Part shown: piece by piece, positions 35,302 to 46,000 of the stretch | Position numbering within the stretch: the stretch's first letter is position 1 | Layout of the letters: every line of letters starts with the position of its first letter | NCBI GenBank assembly: GCA_004352715.1 | Contig: SCFE01000110.1 | Coordinates: 598,222-662,221, forward strand | DNA length: 64,000 nt | Direction of reading: 5' to 3' | DNA from: Hofstenia miamia | Lineage: Eukaryota; Xenacoelomorpha; Acoela | Made by a program: the position numbers and the translations under genes | Notes under the pieces: generated by a model | What the model was told of the DNA's origin: nothing | The model's input: only the letters and a program-made list of their open reading frames with translations | The model's database searches: none

Positions 35302-36005
35302 CTTCAGCAGCTAAATAAAGTCATTCATTATTATTTAAATGTTTAAAATTCAAAAACTGATCATTTATCTGCATAGTGTTATAAATTACAAAAAATAACG
35401 AATCTACAAAGCAACATACATTACAAAAAGTAACAATTCTTACAGGCTATGGATGAATTACTTTATATTGCTATTTTAATGACGAGTTATCATACAGTCA
35501 TTGTTGATAAATTTACATCCTAACCATGATGTACCTGAAATATATTTTTGCTTAAGGAAGATTTTTAAGCACTTTTTAAAAAGTTTCAATTTTTTAATGC
35601 TTTTAATTTCTTTAGGTAGCGAATTGCGACATTAATGAAATATTTCTTCAGGACATTTTTCTCATATTAACACATGTAAAAATTGTAGATCTTGAATTCT
35701 GTTTATGCACAAATCCCGGGAATTTAATTAATTATAAGTCGGTAGATTTTTTTACTAGTTTGAAAAATGTTAGCAAGGTTTTCATAATGACCAGTTGTTT
35801 TGGAAAAAGAATTGACCTAGAAATGAAATGTTTAGTTTTAGACGAATTTTTTGCTGAGATATTCAGTGCCCGTTTTAATTGAATGTCAAGTTTTCTATAA
35901 AGCACATCACTTAGATCAGTAAATAAAATGCTTGCATAATTAAGGTGGCTCATGATAAAGCGTTGAAGAATTGAATAATTGCACAAGGTGGTACCTGCTT
36001 AACTA
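35302..36005 (-). pseudogene. Second copy of the minus-strand LINE C-terminal remnant
   Basis: Same protein phrases as at 34.4-34.7 kb (SHLNYASILFTDLSDVLYRK) with a slightly different N-terminal frame because of a small insertion near 35975. It is part of the duplication and is not an independent insertion. Confidence 0.65.
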
Positions 36006-36354
36006 CTAGAATCATACTTTTTATAGCTATAGCTAGTTTTCTAACTGTTATGTTAATGAGTGTTGAACTTTAATTACTTAAAAAAATAAATATAGTACAA
36101 GTAAATAAACATGACTTTGTTCATTCTATGAACACTTCTATGATTAAACACAGTAATAGAATTGCTTAACTTTAAGTTGTAACACTTAAAAAACTGCTAG
36201 ATATTAGAAAGATATTACATTTCTAATAATCAAGGTGTGATGAACAAATCATGAAACTTCTAAATATGTTGCACTTCAAGGTAAAATGAGGAACAAAACT
36301 TGTTGAAATGAAAGAATAAGACCAAGTTACACGAATGCTAAAGCCTTTAAAAAG

Positions 36355-37903
36355 TGTGCAACAATGTATTTGTCTAGCTTATGGAATTTTTATCACAGTG
36401 AAAATGTCTTTTTTGGTATCAGTTTTTCACTGTCTTTCAGAGGAATTAAAAATGTTTTAAACCAAACCATATCTTCATTTGTTCCCCATCATTTCCTGTG
36501 ATGCATAGCTGCCAACCTTCACAGCTCTTCCTGTTGACTGCATGTGATTTCTGAACTCACCTTTGGTGTTCTATCCATTTCAGCTGAAACTGGCACATCT
36601 CTAGTGATTATAGGTTCTGACCAGGTGTAGTTCCATAAAGAAGGCCGTAATAATTTTCAGCTTAAAACTTTTTGAGGCGCTTCCCAGTAAAAAGAACTGT
36701 TGTAACGACGTCGTTTTTGTGGTGTATTGGCGTTGAATTGTTTGAGTGGCGTTTATAGTGCGGATTAGTGGCAGTGTATAATTACGTCTAGCAAAAAAAT
36801 ATTTAAAAATAGGAATAATTTTAGTATTATGACAATTTGAATATAAATTTTTTAAAAACTGCATTTTTATTTATAGTTTGTCGTTTAATTGTGAAAAGAT
36901 ATTGTTTGTAATGTCGTTTTAGTGCCGTTATTATGTCATTCAGTGACATCGTTACGACAGTTCTATGTTTCCTGGGTTAGAACTGCCAATACTTACAATT
37001 ACCAAACTGCAATCCATTCCCAATTTCCACAATTTTGTTGAAGTCCTTTCTTTCAAACAGGCTGGTCAATATCAGTAAACATAGGCAGTAAAATGTTCTA
37101 CTTGATGCCTGCCAGATGAATATTAACTTTATTCTAACAGCCTAGTATGATCTGGTTTTATCAGGATTCAACATAGCTTTGTTTCCTTGCTCAGTGAAAT
37201 TAGCTTTTTTTTTATCAATTTTTAGAATTTGAGTGAAAATCGAACTACAAAATTCTTAATTATGCAAATTATGTTATATCCATCAATAGAGATCATTATT
37301 AGACACTAAACATTGATATAGAAGCTGTTAAATCAAGATCGAAAAAATCAAGTTTTTTGACGATTTTTTCAAAAAATTAAGTGAATTTCCGAATGGGAAG
37401 ATGGCTTCCGATCGATCTCAAATTTGAAATGGGATCTTTCTATGACCATGCACCACTTTTGAGTAAGAGCCAAAAAATCTGTAAAATTTAACAAAAACAG
37501 GCCAGGCTAATAAATATCAGCATTTAAAGGTTGTATTTTTATATCTTAAGGTCAAACATACATGATTTATTTATTGCTTTCAATTGTTATTATCTTGAAA
37601 TCAATAATCGTAATATGACAAAAATAACTCAAATATCACTGCAAATTATAGGTGTATTTGTTCGCAGATGATATATTCACATGAATATCAAAGTAAAAAT
37701 TATTCTAATGTGAATTTAGTTTTAACTGAAAGCCAACACGGTTTTTCAAATAAAGAGAAATTAATGAATATATCAATGCATACTAGTAGCGATTAGTTGG
37801 AAAACTGCTACTTTAATTAAGCACATCTAAATTCAAACATAAAAAACAATAGCAATTTTAGTGCGTTTGGATATAATAACAAAACAAAGCAGCAGCTAAA
37901 CAT
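36355..37903. other. Non-coding, nothing recognised
   Basis: No supported exon. The open frame at 36.6-36.86 kb (minus) has no motif and unconvincing composition. Confidence 0.4.
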
Positions 37904-38005
37904 TTATTTTGCTTTCTTTGCTTTTTTATTCTTAAACGCTTGACGTTTTTTCATCTTCTTTGCTTTTCGAGTAATCGTAGATTTTGGCTTTTCAAGAATT
38001 TTTTT
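37904..38005 (-). CDS. Possible terminal exon of a lysine-rich protein
   Basis: An acceptor TTTAG (38010-38006 on the minus strand) is followed by exactly 34 in-phase codons ending in TAA. The peptide is strongly basic (KKILEKPKSTITRK; KKMKKRQAFKNKKAKKAK), like the C-terminal tails of nucleolar or ribosome-biogenesis proteins. Upstream exons, which should lie at higher coordinates, were not found. They would have to sit within or beyond SETD2 on the opposite strand, which weakens the call. AT-rich DNA can produce Lys-rich frames by chance. Confidence 0.35.
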   Translation of the reverse strand, partial: KKILEKPKSTITRKAKKMKKRQAFKNKKAKKAK

Positions 38006-38760
38006 CTAAATTGCACATGTTAAGTATACAGATACCACATATAAAGAAATTCTAAACTGTTGAAACACCCTTCATGAAGATTTTTTGGGAATATTAGTGG
38101 TCAAGTGAAAGAAGCACAAAACATGTTAGCCTTTAAAACGTTAGTTGCAAGAAAATCCAAATTACAAAATTTTTCGTGGCAGTAAAAATACAATACTGTG
38201 AAATGGGGTGAATAGAAACAACTTAAAGTTTATCTCTTGAAAAGTCTACTATTTGAAATGTTGTCATTCCACTTTTACACCAAAATTTCTCTAATATATC
38301 TTGAAATTAAATTTCATTGAAATTTAGAATGCTTGGTATTCAGGAAATTTTTTAAAATATAAAATTATTATAATTTTGGCTGGGGTGAATAGGAACACAT
38401 ATTATGGGATGAATAGAAACAAGTTGTGTTAAAAAACAGAAAATCTGTATTGAAATGTAGAATTGCAGTTAACTTAGGGCCTAAGCAATAACGAAATTCA
38501 TAAATGCGTAATTAATTAGAAAGCATACAAAAATATCGATATTTAAATTAATGCTTTCTTCATATTTTTTCATTTTTTTATTCAAAACAGTTTGTATGTT
38601 TATTCTAACTACATTGACATTAATTTTAATAAAAAAATTTTTTTAAAAAAGTCAGTTGTACATTTTTTGAATATATCAATCAGTTGTAGTACTATAGAAG
38701 AAAAAATCCCATAGTAGATTTGAAGGTGAGGGTTTAAATATAAATGTAACATTGTACAGG

Positions 38761-38798
<38 letters not shown>

Positions 38799-38981
38799 TC
38801 TGTTTAAGTTTTTAAGACCTTTATATTCCGTTAAACATATTCTGTTAAACTTTTAATAGATTCTGTCAACATTTTTGTTAAATGAATTTAGATATACAAC
38901 ACTAAATGTATAACATATTATTAGTTTATCTAATTATGTTGAACATCTTAGATATATTATTCTTTAATTTCTTTATTTTAG
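38006..38981. other. Upstream of the first SETD2 exon found
   Basis: Contains a (TA)n at 38766-38798 and three occurrences of a GGGTGAATAGAAACA-like phrase (about 38201, 38381, 38408). No SETD2 N-terminal exon could be recognised, although the acceptor at 38980-38981 requires one further left. Confidence 0.4.
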
Positions 38982-39542
38982 AAAAACCTATAGTTACAAA
39001 GACTTCCGAGCAGCCTCCATTTTTTATAGACATCATTGAAAATGTTTACCTCTTTGCTCATGATCAGCGGTAATGTAGATGAAAAATGTCAATATTAATT
39101 AATTTTTAGACAAAGAAGTAAGGCTCGAAAAGAACATAAACGAATGGTGTGCGATTGCGAAATACCTGAAGATGATTCGGATGGTGATATAGTTGAACAT
39201 TTGTGTGGCAGTGGTTGCTTGAATAGACTATTGTTAATTGAATGGTTGGTTCTTTTTAATTACCTTCCTTAGGATTTTGAAATTTCAGTTTCTTTGTTTT
39301 CTCATTTTTCCATCGTTTACTTAATTTTTGAAGTAGCTATTCAAAATATATTGGAGCTGCTTTCGACTTTAAAGATAAGGTTATGCCATCATATTTGGAT
39401 ACCGATAATTTTCTAGTTTTTTACTTTTTATTAATGCGTTTCTTAAATTACTACTAAATATATTACTAAAACAAATAAATTCAGTGTATATATATAATAT
39501 CAACATTTATGATCGTCCTAGCATTGTAAAGAAGCAACTTCG

Positions 39543-39600
<58 letters not shown>

Positions 39601-40035
39601 TCTTTTTAACCAATAAATTTAAAGATACTTCTTATTGGCAATGCAAGTACATCTGGTTAGATTACTTGCAGTAATTACAACAAGTAATTTCGAAATCCCT
39701 TCAATAATTTTACTTTTTAATTGATTCTTAAAGTGGTTAGCGCTAGAAATAATGAAAAACATTAATTATTTTTAGGTAATCGAGAATTCCATTCAATATA
39801 ATAGTAAACGTGCTTAGTCATCATTGAATTCTTATTGTTAAGTTTAAAGAAATAATTATGTAATTTAATTGTTTGGTGTTGTCATTTATAAGTTTCAATT
39901 TTACGACCTACGTTTTCATTCTAATTATTCATATTACCTCTTTATTTATAATGTTCTTTAAAATTATCAAGTAATTCGTTTAGTTCAAAGTATTGTCCAG
40001 TCGGTGATCTATGCACAAACCGAAGATTTCAAAAA
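38982..40035 (+). CDS. SETD2: SETD2 exons 1-3: pre-AWS and AWS domain
   Basis: The first exon ends with [12 protein letters not shown], matching the segment before AWS in SETD2. The second gives [27 protein letters not shown], and the third (52 bp) completes the zinc-binding AWS domain with [18 protein letters not shown]. The split Cys codon (TG|T) across 39244/39984 restores a ligand, which confirms the junction. The introns here are 40 bp and 739 bp. Confidence 0.95.
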
Positions 40036-43000
40036 GTATGTCTTTTAATTACTAAGATAACTTATCTATGCTGCCATCTCAAGTCAAAATTACGTAACTG
40101 TAAAAGCAATTTGAAGTCTATCCACAATTATCGTTTTCTCTGAATGCCTTAGGATTTATATTATCAAATAAATTTATTAATGTCTGATTTTCATGATATA
40201 TCTGTCATATAGGTTTTGTGTTATACTTGGGGTGTCGCAAAAGTTATTACCAGTATGTTCTCCATCTCTCACCGACTATGTGAATAAATTAAGTGTAAAC
40301 TTCACCAGTAATTGTCTCTCCAGGATCTGCCATGTCCATATGAACCTTTCCATCGCCAGTAAAGGCCACCAGAAGCAGGGTTTTGCGATTTGTAAGCTTT
40401 GGTCGAACAACCCGGAGTCTTTCGCTGGAGGCAGCCATCCAAGTCTTGTTCTTAGTCTTGCTGGGTAGACTATCATACAGTGCCCATGTTTCATCTTCAT
40501 GTACCCAGAATTTCAATATATCGTCCATGCTGTTGCCATCAAAAATGTTTATCATCTCAGTGCAAGCTGCAAGATGATCTTGTCTGTTCTTTTCAGACAG
40601 ACGGTCAGGAATCCAAACGGCACAGAGCTTACGAAGGAATATCTTGTATATCGGTTTCATGCAGCTGCTGTAGAATTTGGCTGGGCTTCATTCCTCTTTT
40701 CCATTCAATGTAACAGTAAGCACGGAAGTTTTCACTGCTGACATTCATAGTAGGGCTGTGCGATTGTTAACATTTTTAACTCGATCGATTATCGATTCGA
40801 TTGTTAAATTTTCGATCGATTTTCTATTCGATTTTCGATTATTAGTCAAAAACAGACGAAAACGTTAATTGAATAAAAATAAAAACAACAAAATAAAAAG
40901 CAGATTACAATTGTCTATCACGAAAATATTCATTTGCAGTTTCCTCTCAGGAACAGCAACATTTGAGTAGCAGCTGCCCCCAGTGACATGCGTCTTTCTG
41001 AAGCGATGTTTCCTGCATCGGACCAAAGCCTTTCTGAAGTAACCGCTGTTGCTGGAATTGGCAACAAAACCTGTGCAACTTTAGACATAATGGGAAATCT
41101 TGCGCTGTTTTGATACCACCAAATTAACTCGTCAGTCTTCCGGTCCACTGGAGGTTCGGTAATGTAAAGCTTCCATTCTTCAACAAACGGGCGGTTTTCN
41201 TATATATATATATATATATATATAATTGCATACATTTTTCGGAATTCGTATGTAAAATAGAATTGTTTTGTAAATGTTAACTATATTGACATATGACAGC
41301 CCTATTAATGACAATCATAATAAAGTAAGCATTATTTATTACATGATTTATGTCATATTTCATTTAAAATACAAGCATATACATTATAGTTTGTGACAAT
41401 TTATGCATTAGTCTCATGTTTTTTTCCTTTAATAATACCTATTTAAATTAGAAGGCGGTTTTAAAGACAAAGGCTTGCTCAACATTGCAAAAGTCAGTTT
41501 ATTCAATGTTGGCATACCTTTTTTCAAATGCATTGGATTGTAACATGACGGCCAAAAATGGAAAATTTCGATTTTCTGAATCGAAAATACACATCTTATT
41601 AATAGGAAAATTTTTGAAGTTTTTGATATATTAGCAATTTTTTAGATACCTTGCAATCTTGCCGTTTGCCCAAATTCACTGAATATGATGTGGTGAGCAA
41701 ACATTGCATCAACTTTTTTAAGTATGCAGCAGATCGTTTGGGTGGCTGTCACTCCATGAAAAATTGATCTTTATAATACTTTTAAAACTTTAATATTTCA
41801 CAAAAGAGTTTAACCAAAAAAAACAAAATTAAATTACATACCAAGTTCTTTTGTGGAGTTGTATTTTGGAAATGGTTAACTAAGCTCACTTCAACATTGA
41901 AAGCTGTCTTCTTAACATCAAGTTAATTATCGCCTTCATGCAATTCAATCCAAAATCAATTAGCAGTTTTCAGCCAATTCTCCCAAAAGCCATTAGCACA
42001 GCATTCAATCTCTGGTGTGTTAAGTGATACTTTGTCAATAATTTGCACTGGTCTTTTACGCTTGATGTAAAGTTTCACCCTTATTCCACTGCACGTCAAA
42101 AACTCTCTAATGTATGATGAGTTAACTCACCATTAGGGCTGTGCGATTGTTAACATTTTTAACTAGATCGATTATCAATTCGATTGTTAAATTTTCGATC
42201 GATTTTCTATTCGATTTTCGATTATTAGTCAAAAACAGACGAAAACGTTAATTGAATAAAAATAAAAACAACAAAATAAAAAGCACATTAAAATTGTCTA
42301 TCACGAAAATATTCATTTGCAGTTTCCTCTCAGGAACAGCAACATTTGAGTAGCAGCTGCCCCCAGTGACATGCGTCTTTCTGAAGCGATGTTTCCTGCA
42401 TCAGACCAAAGCCTTTCTGAAGTAACCACTGTTGCTGGAATTGGCAACAAAACCTGTGCAACTTTAGACATAATGGGAAATCTTGCGCTGTTTTGATACC
42501 ACCAAATTAACTCGTCAGTCTTCCGGTCCACTGGAGGTTCGGTAATGTAAAGCTTCCATTCTTCAACAAACGGGCGGTTTTCGGGCGACTGCGTTTTTGA
42601 TTCCAACTTGGCTTTTTTGGCGCTTTCAAATGCATGCCATAAATCTTGGGTTGTTTCCCACGCGGCTTGAGTAGTAGAAGATTCCGACGTGACTTCATGT
42701 GACTCCACATCAGCAATGACATACTTTTCGGCTTCCTGCATCGCATAATGTGTTTCAGCTTCAGAAAGAAGTACATCTTTGTATTTTGGATTCAAAACCA
42801 TTGCGCAGAGATGAATTGGACTGCTTTTCATGCCATTTGGGAATCATTTATCCAAGGAGGCCAAAATAGATTTCACGAATAATGATATGAATCCTGTTCC
42901 ATCACCCAGATATGACATAACGTTTGCTTTGAGGTTGTGTAAATTAGGAATGACGTTGGAAAGAGTTATGTACAGATCACCGCATTCTTTTCAAAGGACA

Positions 43001-46000
43001 TCTGAGAACTCTTTAAGAACATTTGTATAGCTCACGCTCAGTTCCCATTCTGTGGCACTCCGAAATACGCTTGCGTTTGATTCAACCAAGGATATAGCCA
43101 AGGGTGATTTTAGTTTTTGCAACCGAACTTCCTTGGCATATTCGGAACTCCAACAAGTATCTACCGCCTGAATAAGTTTCAATGTGGTGACGAAACCCAG
43201 CTTTTCTTCATTTGCTAGCAAATTTTCTGTTGCTTTCAGGCTCTCCTTGTAGAATTTGATAATTTTTCGTCCATTGTTAAGCATTTCATTCATTTTCCGA
43301 ACACGGCCTACCGCCTCATTAATGGCCAAATGCAAATCGTGAGCAAAACAAGACGTAGATGTCACAATACCGTTGACCTTTGATAACGCGCAAACATAAT
43401 TCGAACCCGAGTCGGTAGTAAAAAATGGCCGAACTTCCTTGAAATCAATATCGTAATAATCGGTCATGGAATCCAGTTTTATCAAAATGTTATTGGCAGT
43501 ATGACATTCCGGGAAGTAACGAATATCCAGAATACTACGTTTCAGGACAAAATCATTTGTAAGATAGTGGCCAGTTAAACAAATAAATGACTTGTTTGCT
43601 TTTGACGTCCATATATCAGAGGTAAAGCCCATCGCAATGGGAGAGTCTTTTTTTATAATGTTATAGAGCTTAACTCTCTCATTTTTGAAGATCTCAGGAA
43701 TGATTGATCTTGCAAATGTTGTGCGAGTGGGCATGTCGTAACGTGGATCCAGCTTCTGTACCAGGCTTCTAAAACCGACGTCGTCCACCATGGAAAATGG
43801 ACGCATATCAGCGGCGAGCATCATTGCTACTTGTTTGTTCAAATCCAAATGTCGTGCAGAGTCATGAGGATACTTGTCCTTTGATTGTGGATGTGGTTTT
43901 GGCACAACGGGGATAAACCCCGTTAGCTTAGGCTGAGTTGCAGAAGCGCAGGCTTTCTCATCCTCCTTGTGTTTCTTCATGGCCAAAAATTGTGCATACT
44001 GGTCCGGGTGTTTGGCTTTTAAGTGACCGATAGAGTTGCTTGTATTTCCCGTCTGACATGATACTGTTGTGGAGCAGAATTTGCACTTGCATTTTTCTCC
44101 ACCCAAAATAGTGAAGAATTCCCATATCGGAGACGTTTTCATATCAAACAACTGAAATGTACAAAAGACTGAATAAAAGTAATGTAATGAACAAATTCAC
44201 AGTATCTCTAATTTGATTGGCTACGACAACCTATGGCTACAAACAGCGTGAACAAATTCACAGCATCTCTCATTTGATTGGCTACGACAACCTATGCCTA
44301 CAAACAGCGTGAAATTTATTAATCGAACAATCGACGCGTAACTTAAACTTGTTCGATCGATTTTCGATTGTTGCAAAAATTTCGATTCTCGATTCGATTA
44401 ATCGCACACCCCTAATTCATAGTGATAATAATTATTCGTTGCGCTGTATATTTATAGATTAAAATAAAGCAATGCACACAGTCATATACAATGCTTTATG
44501 TAAGTAATTTCTCATTGGCTGAACGAGTTACATTCCTGTCTACAATATGGCCGTCAATGTGCAACACATTAAATATGCAGCAAGCATTTACAAGCAAATT
44601 CTCAAGACTTTTGAGACACCCCAAGTATTTATCCTTAGCTGCAGACGCATCGAAAAATACAACTTTGAACATATTGTAACAAAATTGCAAAATGACATAA
44701 CTACATAGTAAACTTTTTGAAAACAAAAAATCAAAATTTTACTCACAAAATTTTTTCAGAAAAGGCATGTGTCAATATATCCTAATACTTGAAAAAAATA
44801 TATGCACAAATTTAAAAATTTATTTTCAAAGTATATTATCATAAGTATATAACCAATGCCAAAAGGCGACATGAATTCTATGAATTTGTAAAGATGAGTA
44901 TTTAAAAATGTTTGACGAAACTAAAGCAAGCCGTCGCTCAATTATAGGAGGTTGCAAGGTAGAATAATTCAAATCACTAGGTAGGTTGTCTCAGAAAGTA
45001 CATCTGTTGGGTTGCATTAGCTTGCAGAGATTTCCCAAAATGTCATTTTTTGGCCGGAGAAATATCTCTTTGTATTTATTTCTCTTTGGAAATCAACACC
45101 TGATGTCTCTTTATCAGAAGTTGAGTGGCTCCAGATCTTTATCAACCTTATAAGATTGCTGAATACCTGAGTATTTTGTAGTGATAACTGATACGTCAGT
45201 CAGTTTTAGCATCCAAAAGAAAAATTAAAAATGTCCTATTCCTGTTCTGAAATACTAATTTTTCTCACCAAATAACTATTTTCTTGTAGTCCCTAACACC
45301 AGTTTTGGTTAAAAAATTTACAAGACACTCCAGATGTCTTCAGCTTTTCGTCCGCTAAATGATTCATTCCAAACCACGCAAATTATTCTTCGATTTCTCC
45401 AGTACAACAAAGGTTTCGTTAAATGCTGCAATCCGCTTAGTAAATGCACATGAGTTCACACCTAACATCCGAGGCAGTATAACCACTTTTTGTATTTCTT
45501 CAGTACCTCCTCTCCTTTTATTAAATCATCTTGGTACTGAGATCTGACCAAACCTCTATTTTCAATATGTGAGGCATGTTTGTAGTACACATCAGTTTTC
45601 AAGGTGTCCTTCTAGTTGATCTTTCTTGTGGATTTGGAAAGCTTTGCACTCCTCAAAACTGATTTTCATTTTCTCTACCTCATTTCTGTAAATCTCAATG
45701 ATAGTCTTTCTATTGCTAGCACAGAAGTTTTGGTGCATGTCAACAATTGTGACATCTGAGGGTAGATAGAGGCGTTTTTTCCGCATGTTTTGGCAATAGT
45801 AATGCACTGATTGATTTTATCTCATAATATGACCTTTAATCGGCGCCGATCGATTTTATTAGCAGGTTTGTTTCCACCACGCATATCAGTAACAGGAGTC
45901 ATAGACTGCAGGTGCACTATGCAATCAACGGCTCTATCTCTCATATTATGTCCAAGTGTTGTTAAGAAAAATTCCTTGCACACAATGTGTTCCAGTTGCT

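Larger units (their letters stand above)
33765..36354. repeat. ~1.3-kb duplication joined at a single N
   Basis: Copy 1 (33765-35037) and copy 2 (35039-36354) run from AAACATCACACCCCTCACTC to GCTAAAGCCTTTAAAA with few substitutions. Copy 2 has a duplicated TTCAGCAGCTAAATAAAGTC unit and small insertions. The N at 35038 sits exactly at the junction. Copy 2 includes a second copy of the minus-strand LINE tail (35986-35732). Confidence 0.9.
40751..44414 (-). mobile_element. hAT transposon with 8-bp target duplication
   Basis: Terminal repeats TAGGGCTGTGCGATT (40751) and, inverted at 44414, TAGGGGTGTGCGATT are flanked by the identical octamer ATTCATAG (40743-40750 and 44415-44422), the 8-bp duplication typical of hAT. 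Subterminal TCGATT/AATCGA motifs are repeated at both ends, probably transposase-binding sites. The transposase is on the minus strand. The left end occurs twice (40751-41199 and again from 42134), with an N at 41200 and 933 bp of foreign sequence between, so the middle of this interval is not a simple element. Confidence 0.9.
40226..44625 (-). mobile_element. mariner remnant in SETD2 intron 3, split by a hAT insertion
   Basis: The left end CTTGGGGTGTCGCAAAAGT (40226) and the right end, reverse-complemented, CTTGGGGTGTCTCAAAAGT (44625) differ at one position in 19, and each is flanked by TA (40224-40225 and 44626-44627), the mariner target site. Between 40289 and 40740 the minus strand codes for broken pieces of a mariner transposase: [18 protein letters not shown] (N-terminal helix-turn-helix), [20 protein letters not shown], the catalytic HEDETW (usually GDETW) and GETITGEVY. 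The DNA between the N-terminal piece and CAVW, and the C-terminal third, are deleted, so it was non-autonomous before or after the hAT inserted. Confidence 0.85.

Noticed and set aside
36601-36864. 87-codon minus-strand open frame
   Set aside because: No recognisable motif, no splice sites or neighbours that support it.
40193-40868. Several plus-strand open frames
   Set aside because: Antisense to the mariner transposase fragment and to the hAT terminus.
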